Shown: positions 7,775 through 16,943 of the stretch, in pieces
Layout: each line of letters opens with the position of its first letter
Position numbering within the stretch: position 1 is the first letter of the stretch
Assembly: GCF_000384315.1 (NCBI RefSeq)
Contig: NZ_ARVW01000001.1
Location: 4,464,157 to 4,528,156 of the forward strand
Source of the DNA: Amycolatopsis nigrescens CSC17Ta-90
Lineage (GTDB): Bacteria; Actinomycetota; Actinomycetes; Mycobacteriales; Pseudonocardiaceae
DNA: 64,000 bases
Direction of reading: 5' to 3'
Program-made: the position numbers and the translations under genes
The notes under the pieces: model-generated
Told to the model about the DNA's origin: nothing
Databases searched by the model: none
What the model saw: the letters and a program-made list of their open reading frames with translations, nothing else

Positions 7775-9052
7775 TCAGGGGGTGATGATGTAGGCGATCC
7801 CGCCGGGGCCGCTGGCCACCTTGCCGTCCGCGGTGTACCGCTTGGTGCGCTGCCAGATCGTTTCGAACTGGTCGCGCTGGTAGACATTGCGCACCCGGTC
7901 GTTGCTGTTCGCAGCCGGGTCGTTCGCGATCACGTCGCCTTCGGCGGTGAAGCCGACCACCACCATGATGTGCCCGGCGGTGCCGTAGCCGGCCCCGTCC
8001 AACTCGCTGGCGAGGAAGGACTGCGAGGTGATCACCGGGATGCCGCGGGCGACGTAGTCCTCCAGCTCGGTCAGCGAGTGCAGCCTGGTGATGTGCCCGT
8101 GCAGGCCGTACCGCGCGGTGTAGGCGGTGTTGAACGGCCAGTTCCCGGTGCCGTCGTAGTCGTAGTCGAAGGTGTAGCGGGCCGCGTAGGCGACACTGGG
8201 GTCCACGTAACCGGCCGGGATCCAGGACATGTCCGCCTGGCTCGGTCCCTTGCCCCAGTACTCGGCCACCATCGCGGTGGAGGTGGGGCTGCACCAGTTT
8301 TCGCCACCGCCACCGTACTCCGGGAACTGTCCTTTGTGGAGGTTCTGGGCGTGCCGCGGCACCGGCAGCTCGACCCCGGACGCCTTGCCCGGCTTGGAGG
8401 TGGCCACCTCGAACCGGTCCGGCACCTGGGATGCCATCGCGCCGACCGAGCCGAGCACCGGGGTGGCGCCGCTGCCGGCCTCGCGGTAGAGGCTCACCCG
8501 CAGCTGGTAGGAGTCCAGGGTGACGCTGGCCTTGGTGGCCAGGGTGTCCACGCTGACCTCGGCGTGCTGGTCGCTCTGCCCCGGCACGCTGGTGCGCAGG
8601 ATGTCGGTGTCCCCGTGCGCCCACTGGCCGAGCACGTACCAGGCGGTCTGCTCACCGCTGGTGGTGGCGCCCTTGGCCTCGACCTGCAGCCAGGTCCGTT
8701 CCGGCGTGTTCGCGTTCCAGGACGCGATCAGCTCGGTTGCCCCGAACCCGTGCCGGTAGCCGGGGGAGGTCCACTGGGCGTACTCGTAGCTCCGGGTGGT
8801 GCCGAGTTTGGGTTCCTTGCGTTCGATCACGCCGATCGGCTTGTCGATCCGGAGCCCGCTGCCGTCCGCCGCGGTGCCGGCCGCGGTGCCGGTGGCGAAC
8901 TCCTGGGCCGAGGCCCACTGGTGATAGTCGACCGCTTCGTCTTCGGCCATGGCCGGAGACCCCCCTGCCTCGGCCACCTGCGCGGTCATGGTCGCCATCA
9001 TCACGGCGACGAACACGGTGAGCAAGCGGCCTGTGCGCATCTCGAACTCCAA
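7775..9052 (-). CDS. Secreted C39-family cysteine peptidase
   Basis: A 425-residue exported protein. The N-terminus has a Sec signal peptide with Ala-x-Ala cleavage near residue 29. The true start may be the second Met ('MRTGRLL', about 9040). The first half is a beta-rich region of unknown role. A Peptidase_C39-like domain fills the last third. The catalytic Cys lies in GGGENWCSPTS (about 252-262), the His in AGHIMVVVGF (about 371-380), and the Asn/Asp in ANDPAANSND (about 388-397). Such proteins are secreted proteases or amidases of unknown substrate. It ends just before a family A hairpin. Confidence 0.88.
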   Translation of the reverse strand: MEFEMRTGRLLTVFVAVMMATMTAQVAEAGGSPAMAEDEAVDYHQWASAQEFATGTAAGTAADGSGLRIDKPIGVIERKEPKLGTTRSYEYAQWTSPGYRHGFGATELIASWNANTPERTWLQVEAKGATTSGEQTAWYVLGQWAHGDTDILRTSVPGQSDQHAEVSVDTLATKASVTLDSYQLRVSLYREAGSGATPVLGSVGAMASQVPDRFEVATSKPGKASGVELPVPRHAQNLHKGQFPEYGGGGENWCSPTSTAMVAEYWGKGPSQADMSWIPAGYVDPSVAYAARYTFDYDYDGTGNWPFNTAYTARYGLHGHITRLHSLTELEDYVARGIPVITSQSFLASELDGAGYGTAGHIMVVVGFTAEGDVIANDPAANSNDRVRNVYQRDQFETIWQRTKRYTADGKVASGPGGIAYIITP

Positions 9053-9119
9053 CCCTCGGCTGTCAAGGATTTTTGCTCGTCCGCGCGGTGGTGTAAACCA
9101 CTGACCGGAACCTAAACGG

Positions 9120-9521
9120 TTACAGCACGGCCTGGCTCTGCGTCACCTTCGCGACCAGCTTGCCGGCCTCGTCGTGGATCTCGGTCTCCACCACGATCAC
9201 CTTGCGCCCGGCGTGCAGCGGCCGCGAGGAGGCGGTGGCGTGGCCGTCGCGGACGGCGCGCAGGAAGTTGGTCTTCGACTCGATGGTGGTGGTCCCGGCC
9301 GCGCCTTCGGGCAGGTTCAGGAAGGCGCACACCGCGCCGGTGCTGTCGGCCAGCGCCATCAGCGCGCCGCCGTGCAGCCCGCCACCGAGCGTGCACAGCG
9401 ACTCCTGCCAGCCGAGCCGCGCCCGCACCAGTGCGGCGGAATGCTCCAGGCCCTCGATGCCGAGCACGTCGGCGAACGGCATGGTTCGGAACAGGGCTGC
9501 GGCGTCGGTGCTGTCGGTCAT
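9120..9521 (-). CDS. PaaI-family acyl-CoA thioesterase (hotdog fold)
   Basis: A 133-residue single hotdog-domain protein. The central helix and loop 'GGGLHGGALMALADSTGAVCAFLN' (about 46-69, given here in part) matches the PaaI/ComA thioesterase signature HGG..x..AD. The next strand, 'TIESKTNFLRAV', forms the substrate tunnel. It would hydrolyse a CoA thioester, probably aromatic or short-chain. It stands between a secreted peptidase gene and a phosphoesterase gene on the same strand, with 57-67 bp gaps, so there is no obvious pathway partner. Confidence 0.88.
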   Translation of the reverse strand: MTDSTDAAALFRTMPFADVLGIEGLEHSAALVRARLGWQESLCTLGGGLHGGALMALADSTGAVCAFLNLPEGAAGTTTIESKTNFLRAVRDGHATASSRPLHAGRKVIVVETEIHDEAGKLVAKVTQSQAVL

Positions 9522-9578
9522 GCCGATCTTTCTAGCACCGCGGCGGGCCCAAGCCCCATTACCTCGGAGGTAACGGGC

Positions 9579-11306
9579 TCAGCCGAGGGGGTTGGGGATG
9601 AGCAGCTCGGTGTTGCGGTCGGCGGTGGCACCAACGCGGCCGAGGTTCACGTGGAGGTCGTTGTAGGAAAGCTCCCGGTACAGGGACGCAAGCGCTTGCG
9701 GCGAGCCGTCCGCGTAGTCCGCGGCGTACGGCGACTCGGCTTCGACCAGGGTGGTGAACAGCGAAAGCGTGCCGTCCGCGTTGTCGGCCACCTCGATCAC
9801 CCTGGCGTGCTGGGGGAAGTCGATGTGCGACGCGGTGTTGATCTCCCAGAAGCCCTGCGCCGGGGTGTCGCCGTGATGCGGGACGATCTTGTTCAGGTGG
9901 GTGTGCCCGTTCACCCAGGCCAGCACGTTCGGGAAGCGGTTGAGCAGGCCGGTGAAGGTCTTCCCGTCCAGCCGAGGCTCCAGCAGGTGCCTGATGTCCG
10001 GCAGCAGGTTGCCCATCGAGCCGCTGGTGTGGTGGCTGAACAGGATGAACAGCTCGTCGGTCACCTGTTGGGTGCGCTTGCGGCCGAAGAAGTCGTAGTA
10101 GACCGAGCTGCTCCGGCGCAGGGTCTGCTCCACCCAGCTGAACTGGCCGAGCCCGATCGAACCGTCCGCGAACCCGCCGAGCGTGGTGGTGTCCAGGCTG
10201 ATCCCGGTGATGCCGGGGGCGATCCGGAACGTGTAGTAGACGTCGATGCCGTCCGCGTTGTTGCCGGTGAACCCGTGTCCTTCCGGGCCGGGACCGGTGT
10301 TCGCGGTGTCCAGGTGCGCCTGGACGAACTCGGCCGTGCTGAACGGTTTGCGGCGCTGGTCCGGAGTCACTTCCCGGATCGTGCCGGTGCCGCCGAACAG
10401 CTCGGCCAGCGGCACGGTCCGGCCAGGGGTGTTGATCGCGGCGGCGAGCTTGCGGCTGCTGCTCTCGTCCTTGCCGATCACCTTGAACCGGCTGGTGTAC
10501 CAGAGGTCCGTGCCCGGCAGGTCCGGCACCGTGCCGACGATGCTGTCGTCGTGGTTGCCGAAGGTGCAGTACCACGGGATGTCCAGGCCGGGTGAGGTGA
10601 ACTCGCCGCTCGCCATGGCGAGCAGCTCGGGCAGCTGCGGGAAGCCCTTCTGCGTGTACGGGTCGTCGAGGCGCTTGCCGGGGTTCCAGTACTGCGCCGA
10701 ACCGGAGTCCTGCACGCCTTCGTGGCGGTCCGGGTCGCCGGAGACCGGCCGCACCCGGCCGCCGTTGAGCACGCCGAGGAACCAGTCCAGCTCCAGGTGC
10801 TCGTGATTGTCCGTGTTGTCGCCGGTGGTGACCATGAAGTCGAACGGGCGGCCGGTGAACGGGCCGCCGGGCAGGCTGTTCACCCGGCGGACCAGTGCGG
10901 TGGTCGCCACCGGGCCGAGGGTCTCCTGCGGCCGGTGCGCCGAGCCGACCAGCTGATGCAGGTACTCGAAGCGGGCCGGGCTCTCCGCGTCGGTGAAATG
11001 CAGGTCGGTGAACTGCACGAAGGAGGCGAGCGCGGTGCGCCGGTCGTCACGGCCTCCGCTCGCCGGGGCGAGGTCTTCGCGTACCGCCAGCGGCCAGCCG
11101 GGGCCGGCGGTGAGGCGGGTGTACGCGGGACCGGCGGTGACCGGGGCGGCGGCGGCTTCCAGCGTGGTGCCCGCGGTGGCGACCGCGCGGCCCGCGGTGC
11201 TCCGCAGGGCGCGGTCCACCGCACTCGCGACCGGGGTGCACAGCAGCAGGCCGAGCCCGCCCGCTCCGGCCGAGACGGCGAACCTTCTTCGGGTCAACTC
11301 GGCCAT
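9579..11306 (-). CDS. Tat-exported TIGR03767-type metallophosphoesterase
   Basis: A 575-residue calcineurin-like phosphoesterase. The start at ATG 11306 is preferred over the longer frame (to 11396) because GGAGGAG lies just upstream and the protein then opens with a twin-arginine signal (ELTRRRFAVSAGAGGLGLLL). The metal-binding motifs are complete: TDLHFTD (D-x-H), TTGDNTDNHEH (GD), FGNHDD (GNH[DE]) and NGHTHLNK (GHTH). The protein is expected to work outside the membrane on an unknown phosphoester. TIGR03767 proteins are actinobacterial. Confidence 0.9.
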   Translation of the reverse strand: MAELTRRRFAVSAGAGGLGLLLCTPVASAVDRALRSTAGRAVATAGTTLEAAAAPVTAGPAYTRLTAGPGWPLAVREDLAPASGGRDDRRTALASFVQFTDLHFTDAESPARFEYLHQLVGSAHRPQETLGPVATTALVRRVNSLPGGPFTGRPFDFMVTTGDNTDNHEHLELDWFLGVLNGGRVRPVSGDPDRHEGVQDSGSAQYWNPGKRLDDPYTQKGFPQLPELLAMASGEFTSPGLDIPWYCTFGNHDDSIVGTVPDLPGTDLWYTSRFKVIGKDESSSRKLAAAINTPGRTVPLAELFGGTGTIREVTPDQRRKPFSTAEFVQAHLDTANTGPGPEGHGFTGNNADGIDVYYTFRIAPGITGISLDTTTLGGFADGSIGLGQFSWVEQTLRRSSSVYYDFFGRKRTQQVTDELFILFSHHTSGSMGNLLPDIRHLLEPRLDGKTFTGLLNRFPNVLAWVNGHTHLNKIVPHHGDTPAQGFWEINTASHIDFPQHARVIEVADNADGTLSLFTTLVEAESPYAADYADGSPQALASLYRELSYNDLHVNLGRVGATADRNTELLIPNPLG

Positions 11307-11419
11307 TTCGCTCCTCCGCCCTCGGTTTCCGCCCAGACCGTGTGCACGATGCCGCATGAGGTTAACCGCGCGATGAACCCGCGGAAACCCAAACACGAAA
11401 ACTTGTCACGTTCGGCCTA

Positions 11420-11474
11420 GTCCGTGAAGGGCACCTTCCCTACCTTGAAGGTAGGCAAGGTGCCCTTCACGGAC
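11420..11474. terminator. 27-bp-arm inverted repeat (terminator family B)
   Basis: Arms 11420-11446 and 11448-11474 are complementary except for one internal C/C-type mismatch. The arm begins GTCCGTGAAGGGCACCTT. It lies 6 bp beyond the stop of the ABC permease gene at 11480 and upstream of the phosphoesterase gene, so it probably terminates the ABC operon. The end sequence GTCCGTGAAGG recurs at 31564-31588. Confidence 0.75.
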
Positions 11475-11479
11475 AGCGA

Positions 11480-12295
11480 TCAGCCTTTGATGCCGGTTTC
11501 GGCGACGCCGCGGACGAGATAGCGCTGCAGGAGCACGAAGATCACCACGATCGGCAGGATGGAGATCGCGGCCGCCAGGAACAGCAGGTTGATCTTCGGG
11601 TTCTGCGCGGTCAGCAGCCCGGACAGGGCGACCTGCACGGTCCAGGACGAGGAGTCCTGGGCGATGATCAGCGGCCAGAGGAACGCGTTCCAGCCGCCGA
11701 TGAAGTTGATCACCGCGATCGCCGCGAAGAAGCCGGTCGAGTTCGGCACCACGATCCGCCAGAACACGCCCCACCGGCTCAACCCGTCGATCCGGCCCGC
11801 GTCCTCCAGCTCCTTCGGGAAGTCCAGGAAGTACTGCCGGAACAGGAAGGCGCTGAACGCGCTGAACAGGCCGGGGATGATCAGCCCGCGCAGGTCGGAG
11901 ATCCAGCCGAGGCTGGAGACCACCACGAAACTCGGCACGAAGGTCACCGACGTGGGGATCATCAGCGTGGCCAGCACGCTGTAGAGCACCTTGTTCGAAT
12001 GCCGGTACGGGATCTTGGCCATGCCGTAGCCGGCCAGCGAGCACAGCAGCAGCTGCCCGGCGGTCTGCAGGGTCGCCACCACCGCGGAGTTCAGCAGGCT
12101 TCGCGCGAACGGCACGTCCGAGGCGGTGAACAGTTCCGTCACGTTCTCCCAGTGCAGCCCGCTCGGGAACAGCGTCCAGCCGGGCGCGGTGATCTCTTCG
12201 CGGGTGGCGAGTCCGTTGCGCAGCAACAGGTAGAACGGCAGCAGGAACAGCACCGCGGCGATCACCAGTGCCGTCCAGCGCAGCGCGGCCCTCAT
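11480..12295 (-). CDS. Carbohydrate ABC transporter permease (MalG type)
   Basis: A 271-residue inner-membrane permease. It has an N-terminal membrane helix ('ALVIAAVLFLLPFYLLL') followed by five more hydrophobic segments. The EAA loop, which docks the ATPase, is visible as 'ELEDAGRIDGLSRWGVFWRIVVP' (about 182-204, shown in part). The start at ATG 12295 is chosen because it overlaps the upstream permease stop (ATGA). Together with the second permease and the lipoprotein upstream it forms a sugar importer. No ATPase is encoded here; such systems in actinomycetes commonly share an MsiK-type ATPase. Substrate unknown. Confidence 0.92.
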   Translation of the reverse strand: MRAALRWTALVIAAVLFLLPFYLLLRNGLATREEITAPGWTLFPSGLHWENVTELFTASDVPFARSLLNSAVVATLQTAGQLLLCSLAGYGMAKIPYRHSNKVLYSVLATLMIPTSVTFVPSFVVVSSLGWISDLRGLIIPGLFSAFSAFLFRQYFLDFPKELEDAGRIDGLSRWGVFWRIVVPNSTGFFAAIAVINFIGGWNAFLWPLIIAQDSSSWTVQVALSGLLTAQNPKINLLFLAAAISILPIVVIFVLLQRYLVRGVAETGIKG

Positions 12296-13191
12296 CGCCG
12301 CTCCCGGAAGAGCCTGCCGTGGAACAGGGTCACCACGGTGATCAGCAGGGCCAGGATCACCGCGCCGGCACTGCCGCGGCCGAGGTCCTGGCCGCCGGAG
12401 CCCAGCGACGTGTAGTAGAGGTAGACCAGCGGTGGCCTGGCGTACGGCGGATAGCCGTCCGAGTCGCCGAGGATGTTGTAGAACTCGTCGAAAGCCTGGT
12501 ACGCGTTGATCAGCAGGAGCAGCAGCACCGCGATCGAGGTGGCCCGCAGCTGCGGCAGCGTGATGTACCGGAACACCTGCCAGCCCGGTTTCGCGCCGTC
12601 GATCGCCGCCGCCTCGTAGAGCTGCCCGGGAATTCGTTGCAGCGCGGCGATGAACAGGATCATGTAGAAGCCGAGCTGCAGCCACAGCCTTGCGGTCACC
12701 AGCACCACCCAGTACAGCGGTGGGTCCGCGGTGCCGGTCCAGGCCACCGGGTCGATGCCGAACAGGCCGAGCAGGCTGTTCGCCAGCCCGTAGCGCACCC
12801 CGGAGAACAGCGACGTCTTCCACACCAGCGAAGCCACCACGTAGGAACACGCGAACGGCAGGAAGAACACCGAGCGGAAGAACGCGCGGGCGAACCGCAG
12901 CTGGTTCACGCCGAGCGCCAGTGCCAGCGAAAGCACGAAGGTGACCGGCACGATCAGCAGCGCGAACAGGCTGAACGTGCCGAGGCTGGCCAGGAACGCC
13001 TCGTTGCCCAGCATCGCGACGTAGTTCTCCAGCCCGACGAACCGGGTCGGCGTGACCGTGTTGCGTGCGTCGAAGAAACTGAGGAACGTGCTCCAGCCGA
13101 TCGGCAGATAGGCGAAGATCGCCAGCCCGGCCAGGAACGGCCCGACGAAGAGCCAGAACGCTAGCGTGTCCCGGCGGGTCCGGCCTGGCAT
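12292..13191 (-). CDS. Carbohydrate ABC transporter permease (MalF type)
   Basis: A 299-residue permease with six predicted membrane segments, beginning 'TLAFWLFVGPFLAGLAIFAYL'. The EAA motif appears as 'YEAAAIDGAKPGWQVFRYITLP' (about 203-224, given in part). The ATG at 13191 shares its A with the stop of the solute-binding protein gene (TGATG), and the 3' end overlaps the next permease by four bases. All three genes are therefore tightly coupled. It belongs to the CUT1 sugar transporter class. Confidence 0.92.
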   Translation of the reverse strand: MPGRTRRDTLAFWLFVGPFLAGLAIFAYLPIGWSTFLSFFDARNTVTPTRFVGLENYVAMLGNEAFLASLGTFSLFALLIVPVTFVLSLALALGVNQLRFARAFFRSVFFLPFACSYVVASLVWKTSLFSGVRYGLANSLLGLFGIDPVAWTGTADPPLYWVVLVTARLWLQLGFYMILFIAALQRIPGQLYEAAAIDGAKPGWQVFRYITLPQLRATSIAVLLLLLINAYQAFDEFYNILGDSDGYPPYARPPLVYLYYTSLGSGGQDLGRGSAGAVILALLITVVTLFHGRLFRERR

Positions 13192-14432
13192 CAGCCGAAC
13201 AGGCGCTTCAGCTCGGCCTTGGTCGTCTCCAGCGCCTTGCGGGTCTCCACCGCCGGATCCGCGCCCTCCTTGGCGATCCTGGCCAGCGCGTCGGAGAGCG
13301 CGGTGTTGCACGGGGCCGTCCACACCGGACCGCCGACGAGGTGGCTGTGCTTCTCGACGAACCCGGCCGCCTCCGCCGCGGGGCCGGTCTTCAGCGCGTC
13401 CGCGCGGTCCACCAGGCTCCTGCGGGCCGGGAGGTGGAAGCCGAACTTGGTGGCGAACTCGAGCTGGTAGTCGGTCTGCTCGATCCACAGCCACCGGATG
13501 TAGTCCTTGGCCGCGTCGATGTTGCCGCTCTTGCCGTTGATCATCGCGCCGTATGCGCCCACCGGCACCGACGGGGCGCCGGAGTCGTCCAGCTTCGGGA
13601 ACGGCAGCACGCCGAAGTCCTCGCCGATCGCGGCGCGGATCTTCGGCACGTTCCACAGCCCGGTCCACTGCATGGCGACCAGCCCATCGGTGAACGCGGC
13701 CGGGTCGGACCAGTCGGCCGGGGCGCCGAGCAGCAGCGAGCCGCCGGTGTTGAGCGTGCGGAGCTTGGCGAAGGCGGTGGCGGCGCGGGGATCGTCGAAC
13801 CCGGCCTTGCGGTTGCCTTCGGTGAGGTAGTCCAGGCCCGCCGACCACAGCAGCGGCCCGGCGAGCACACCGGCCCCGCCGTCGTTGCCGACGAACAGGC
13901 CCTTGACCCCGTCCCTGGTGAGCCGGTTCGCCGCGTCGATCAGCTCGTCCACGGTCTGCGGCGGGGTGACTCCGGCCGCCTCCAGCATGCTCTTGCGGTA
14001 GCAGAGCACCTGGGTGTCCGCGGCCTGCGGGATGCCGTAGACCTGCCCTTCCACCGTCTGCGCGGCCAGCACCGCCGGGCTGAAGTCAGCCCTCGCCGGT
14101 GCGATCACCCCGTCCAGTCCGACCACCTGGCCCTGGCGCACCCAGTCGATCTTCACCTGTGCCTCGAACACGTCCGGCACCGCGCTGTTCTGCAGTGCGG
14201 TGAGGATCTTCGAGTCGTAGTCGCCCGGGTTCCACTGAACGTCCACTTTGGTCTTGCCGTAGGCGGCGGCATAGCGGCGCACGGCCTCCTGCACGCCGTC
14301 CTCGCCGTACGCGTGGTACCACTGCTGGAGCCCGCCGGCCTGCGCGGGCTCGCGCCCGGTGTTCGACCCGCAGCCGGCCAGCAGCGCGGCCCCGGCCAAC
14401 CCGAGGAACCCGCGCCTGCTAGTCACCCCCAT
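13191..14432 (-). CDS. Sugar ABC transporter substrate-binding lipoprotein
   Basis: A 413-residue extracellular solute-binding protein, family 1. The signal peptide carries both a twin Arg (TSRRGFLGLAGAALLAGC) and a lipobox L-A-G-C with Cys at residue 21, so it is a membrane-anchored lipoprotein. The mature part has the typical 'WYHAYGEDGVQEAVRRY' opening strand/helix and the hinge pattern of maltose-binding-like proteins. It is the first gene of a three-gene import operon. The sugar cannot be told from sequence. Confidence 0.92.
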   Translation of the reverse strand: MGVTSRRGFLGLAGAALLAGCGSNTGREPAQAGGLQQWYHAYGEDGVQEAVRRYAAAYGKTKVDVQWNPGDYDSKILTALQNSAVPDVFEAQVKIDWVRQGQVVGLDGVIAPARADFSPAVLAAQTVEGQVYGIPQAADTQVLCYRKSMLEAAGVTPPQTVDELIDAANRLTRDGVKGLFVGNDGGAGVLAGPLLWSAGLDYLTEGNRKAGFDDPRAATAFAKLRTLNTGGSLLLGAPADWSDPAAFTDGLVAMQWTGLWNVPKIRAAIGEDFGVLPFPKLDDSGAPSVPVGAYGAMINGKSGNIDAAKDYIRWLWIEQTDYQLEFATKFGFHLPARRSLVDRADALKTGPAAEAAGFVEKHSHLVGGPVWTAPCNTALSDALARIAKEGADPAVETRKALETTKAELKRLFG

Positions 14433-14453
14433 CTGCGCCCCCTCCTGCTGACC

Positions 14454-14506
14454 GCAGCGAAGGCCACCTTGCCTGCATTGAGCGCAGGCAAGGTGGCCTT
14501 CGCTGC
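14454..14506. terminator. 23-bp perfect inverted repeat (terminator family A)
   Basis: Arms at 14454-14476 and 14484-14506 with a 7-nt loop. The arm sequence is the same 23 nt as in the 7696-7748 hairpin. It lies between the stop of the acyl-CoA synthetase gene (14532, minus) and the start of the sugar-binding lipoprotein gene, so it probably terminates the synthetase transcript. Confidence 0.75.
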
Positions 14507-14531
14507 ACAGTACGTGTCAGGGATTGTCGGG

Positions 14532-16157
14532 TCAGAGGCGGCTGATGTCGAGTTTTCCCTCCGAATGGAACGCGCGCAGCCGCTTCTTGTCGAACTTGCC
14601 GACGCTGGTCTTGGGCACCTCGTCGACGAAGGTCCAGTTCTCCGGCAGCTGCCACTTCGCGACCTTGTCCTGCAAGAAGTCGCGAAGCTGCTCCACGGTG
14701 ACCTGCTGTCCCTCCTTGACCACGACGGCGACCAGCGGGCGCTCGTCCCACTTTTCGTCCGGCACGCCGATCACCGCGGCCTCCGCCACCGCCGGATGAG
14801 CCATCACCTGGTTCTCCAGGTCCACCGAGGAGATCCACTCGCCACCGGACTTGATCACGTCCTTGGCCCGGTCGGTCAGGGTGAGGAAGCCGTCCGGGCT
14901 GATCTTGCCAACGTCACCGGTGCGCAGCCAGCCGTCGTGGAACTTCTCCGGGTCCACGTCGTCGCCGTAGTAGGCGCCGGCGATCCACGGGCCCTGCACC
15001 TCGAGCTCGCCGACGCTCTCGCCGTCCCACGGCGCCACCCCGCCGTCGTCGGTGACCAGCCTGGCGTGCACCGAAGCCGGGAACCGGCCCTGGGTGTAGC
15101 GGTAGGCCCAGGCGTCCGCGCCGGTCGCGGAGACCGGCGGCCGGGCCACGCTGCCCAGCGGCGAGGTCTCGGTCATGCCCCAGGCGTGCAGCACCGGGAC
15201 GTCGTACTTCTCCTGGTAGGCGTGCATCATCGACGGCGGCGCGGCCGAGCCGCCCACCACCACCTCGCGCAGGTGGGAGATGTCCTGCGGGTTGGCCTCC
15301 AGGTGCTGCAGCAGGCCCTGCCAGATGGTCGGCACCGCGGCCGCGAAGGTCGGCTTCTCCGCTTCGAGGATCTGCGCGATCGGGCCGGGCTGGAGGAACC
15401 GGTCCGGCATCACCAGCGACGCGCCCACCATCAGCGCGGCGTAGGGCAGGCCCCAGGACATCGCGTGGAACATCGGCACGATGGCCAGCGCCTTGTCGTG
15501 CTGGGCGAGCTGCATGCTGTCGCTCATGCAGACCTGCATCGAGTGCAGCCAGATCGACCGGTGCGAGTACGAGACCCCCTTGGGGTCACCCGTGGTGCCC
15601 GACGTGTAACACATCGCGGCCGCCGAGCGCTCGTCCACCACGGGCCAGTCGAAGGTGTCCGGCTGCCCGGCCAGCAGCTCGTCGTAGGAGTGCACCTGCA
15701 CGCCCTCCGGCGCCTGGAGCGAGCCGGCGTCACCGTTGGCCACGATCACGTGGCGCACCGTTTTCAGCCTGGGCAGCTGCTGGGCCAGCAGCGGGACCAG
15801 CGTGCCGTCCACGATCACGACCTGGTCCTCGGCGTGGTTGGCCACGTAGACCAGCTGGTCCGGGAAGAGTCGGATGTTCAGAGTGTGCAGCACGGCGCCC
15901 ATTGCCGGGATGGCCACGTAGGCGGCGAAGTGCTCGGCGTTGTTCCACATGAAGGTGCCGACGCGCTGATCGCCGGTGATGCCGAGACCACGCAGCGCGT
16001 TCGCCAGTCGCGCCGCGTGCCTGCCGACTTCGCCGAAGGTTTCCCGCCTGGCGCCGCCGTCGGTCCAGGTCACCACCTCGCTGGCCGAGTGCACGGTAGT
16101 CCCGTGCTGCAGCAGTTTCGCCAGTGACAGCTCGCCGTCCTGCATCGTGCTCAACAT
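14532..16157 (-). CDS. Fatty acyl-CoA synthetase (long-chain, AMP-forming)
   Basis: A 541-residue adenylate-forming enzyme that activates a fatty acid to its acyl-CoA through an acyl-AMP. The P-loop-like motif [19 protein letters not shown] is at about residues 185-203. The adenylation motif '[13 protein letters not shown]' and the C-terminal hinge '[23 protein letters not shown]' (shown in part) are both present, and the catalytic Lys lies in '[13 protein letters not shown]'. The start at ATG 16157 is preferred over the longer open frame because GGGAG sits 8 nt upstream and the protein then begins like other FadD proteins. It is divergent from mIHF. Confidence 0.92.
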   Translation of the reverse strand: MLSTMQDGELSLAKLLQHGTTVHSASEVVTWTDGGARRETFGEVGRHAARLANALRGLGITGDQRVGTFMWNNAEHFAAYVAIPAMGAVLHTLNIRLFPDQLVYVANHAEDQVVIVDGTLVPLLAQQLPRLKTVRHVIVANGDAGSLQAPEGVQVHSYDELLAGQPDTFDWPVVDERSAAAMCYTSGTTGDPKGVSYSHRSIWLHSMQVCMSDSMQLAQHDKALAIVPMFHAMSWGLPYAALMVGASLVMPDRFLQPGPIAQILEAEKPTFAAAVPTIWQGLLQHLEANPQDISHLREVVVGGSAAPPSMMHAYQEKYDVPVLHAWGMTETSPLGSVARPPVSATGADAWAYRYTQGRFPASVHARLVTDDGGVAPWDGESVGELEVQGPWIAGAYYGDDVDPEKFHDGWLRTGDVGKISPDGFLTLTDRAKDVIKSGGEWISSVDLENQVMAHPAVAEAAVIGVPDEKWDERPLVAVVVKEGQQVTVEQLRDFLQDKVAKWQLPENWTFVDEVPKTSVGKFDKKRLRAFHSEGKLDISRL

Positions 16158-16470
16158 CGTTACTCCCGCTGGGGTTAGTTCGACTGTGAACCGCGTTAGG
16201 GGCGACTCTAAACCGGCTTGACTGCCTCCGGCATGTGCAGAAAGCACAACCGTTACCGGGCCCATCTGGGCCCGCCGACAAGGGTTAGGCCGGTTGCCCA
16301 GAACCGCCCTACCGGGTACTAAGTGCGTGTCGGTGTCACGGTCGTGCATCGGGTGGCGTTTACTGGGCCCGTGGTATGAGATGGCCTGGCCAGCGCTTGC
16401 AGTTGCAAGCACCTGGGGACCGGGCCGTCGCCGCGACAGCGGGACACCCTGAGAAGGAAGGACTAATACG
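16158..16470. other. 313-bp divergent intergenic region (acyl-CoA synthetase / mIHF)
   Basis: No gene, repeat or long dyad is recognisable. It must hold both divergent promoters. The Shine-Dalgarno for mIHF is GAAGGAAGGA at 16453-16462. Highly expressed mIHF promoters in actinobacteria are usually strong, but I cannot place -35/-10 boxes with confidence. Confidence 0.5.
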
Positions 16471-16782
16471 TTGGCTCTGCCCACGTTGACTCCGGAGCAG
16501 CGCGCTGACGCTTTGGCCAAGGCGGCCGAGGCTCGCAAGGCCCGCTCCGAGCTGCTCGCATCGATCAAGGCCGGCAAGGTGAGCATCGGTGAGGTGCTCA
16601 AGAAGGCCAAGGAAGACAAGACCATCGGCAAGACCAAGGTTCCGCAGCTGCTCAAGGCGGTCCCCGGTCTTGGCGCGGTCAAGGTCGCCGCGCTGCTGGA
16701 GGAGGCCGGAATCGACCCGGACCGGCGTGCGGCCGGTCTTGGCGACCGCCAGCGCGAAGCGCTGATCGCGGCACTGAAGTAA
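16471..16782 (+). CDS. mihF: Actinobacterial integration host factor (mIHF)
   Basis: A 103-residue nucleoid-associated protein that binds and bends DNA. The whole sequence fits the family, with the opening MALPTLTPEQRADAL, a Lys-rich central 'KKAKEDKTIGKTKVPQLL', and the helix-two-turn-helix segment 'VPGLGAVKVAALLEEAGI' near residues 63-80. The start is TTG at 16471 behind a strong Shine-Dalgarno (GAAGGAAGGA); this gives the N-terminus expected for the family. In other actinobacteria the gene is often near pyrF and gmk, but here neither is seen. A 46-bp hairpin lies 20 bp downstream. Confidence 0.95.
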   Translation: MALPTLTPEQRADALAKAAEARKARSELLASIKAGKVSIGEVLKKAKEDKTIGKTKVPQLLKAVPGLGAVKVAALLEEAGIDPDRRAAGLGDRQREALIAALK

Positions 16783-16802
16783 ACCATTTCCGCAGGTCAG
16801 AC

Positions 16803-16848
16803 GTCGTGAGTGGAAAGTGTTGCCCCGGTAGCGCTTTCCACTCACGAC
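16803..16848. terminator. Hairpin with G-U pairs downstream of mIHF (family C)
   Basis: The left arm GTCGTGAGTGGAAAGTGTTG (16803-16822) pairs with 16829-16848 over 20 positions, three of them as G-U wobbles, leaving a CCCCGG loop. The same arm sequence occurs as a perfect palindrome at 4844-4897. Pairing is kept through wobble changes, which suggests the RNA hairpin is what matters. It is probably the mIHF terminator. Confidence 0.75.
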
Positions 16849-16943
16849 CGCTCCTCTAGCGAGCCGCGTCACCGTCACGGGTAATCCGTCCTCAACGGAC
16901 GGACGATGGACGCTGCGGCGGACGTGCGAAGGAGCTGAAGTCC

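Noticed and set aside
14454..14506. Terminal inverted repeats of an insertion sequence
   Set aside because: The arms are adjacent with a few bases between them, no transposase is nearby and no target duplication was seen. Terminator hairpins explain them better.
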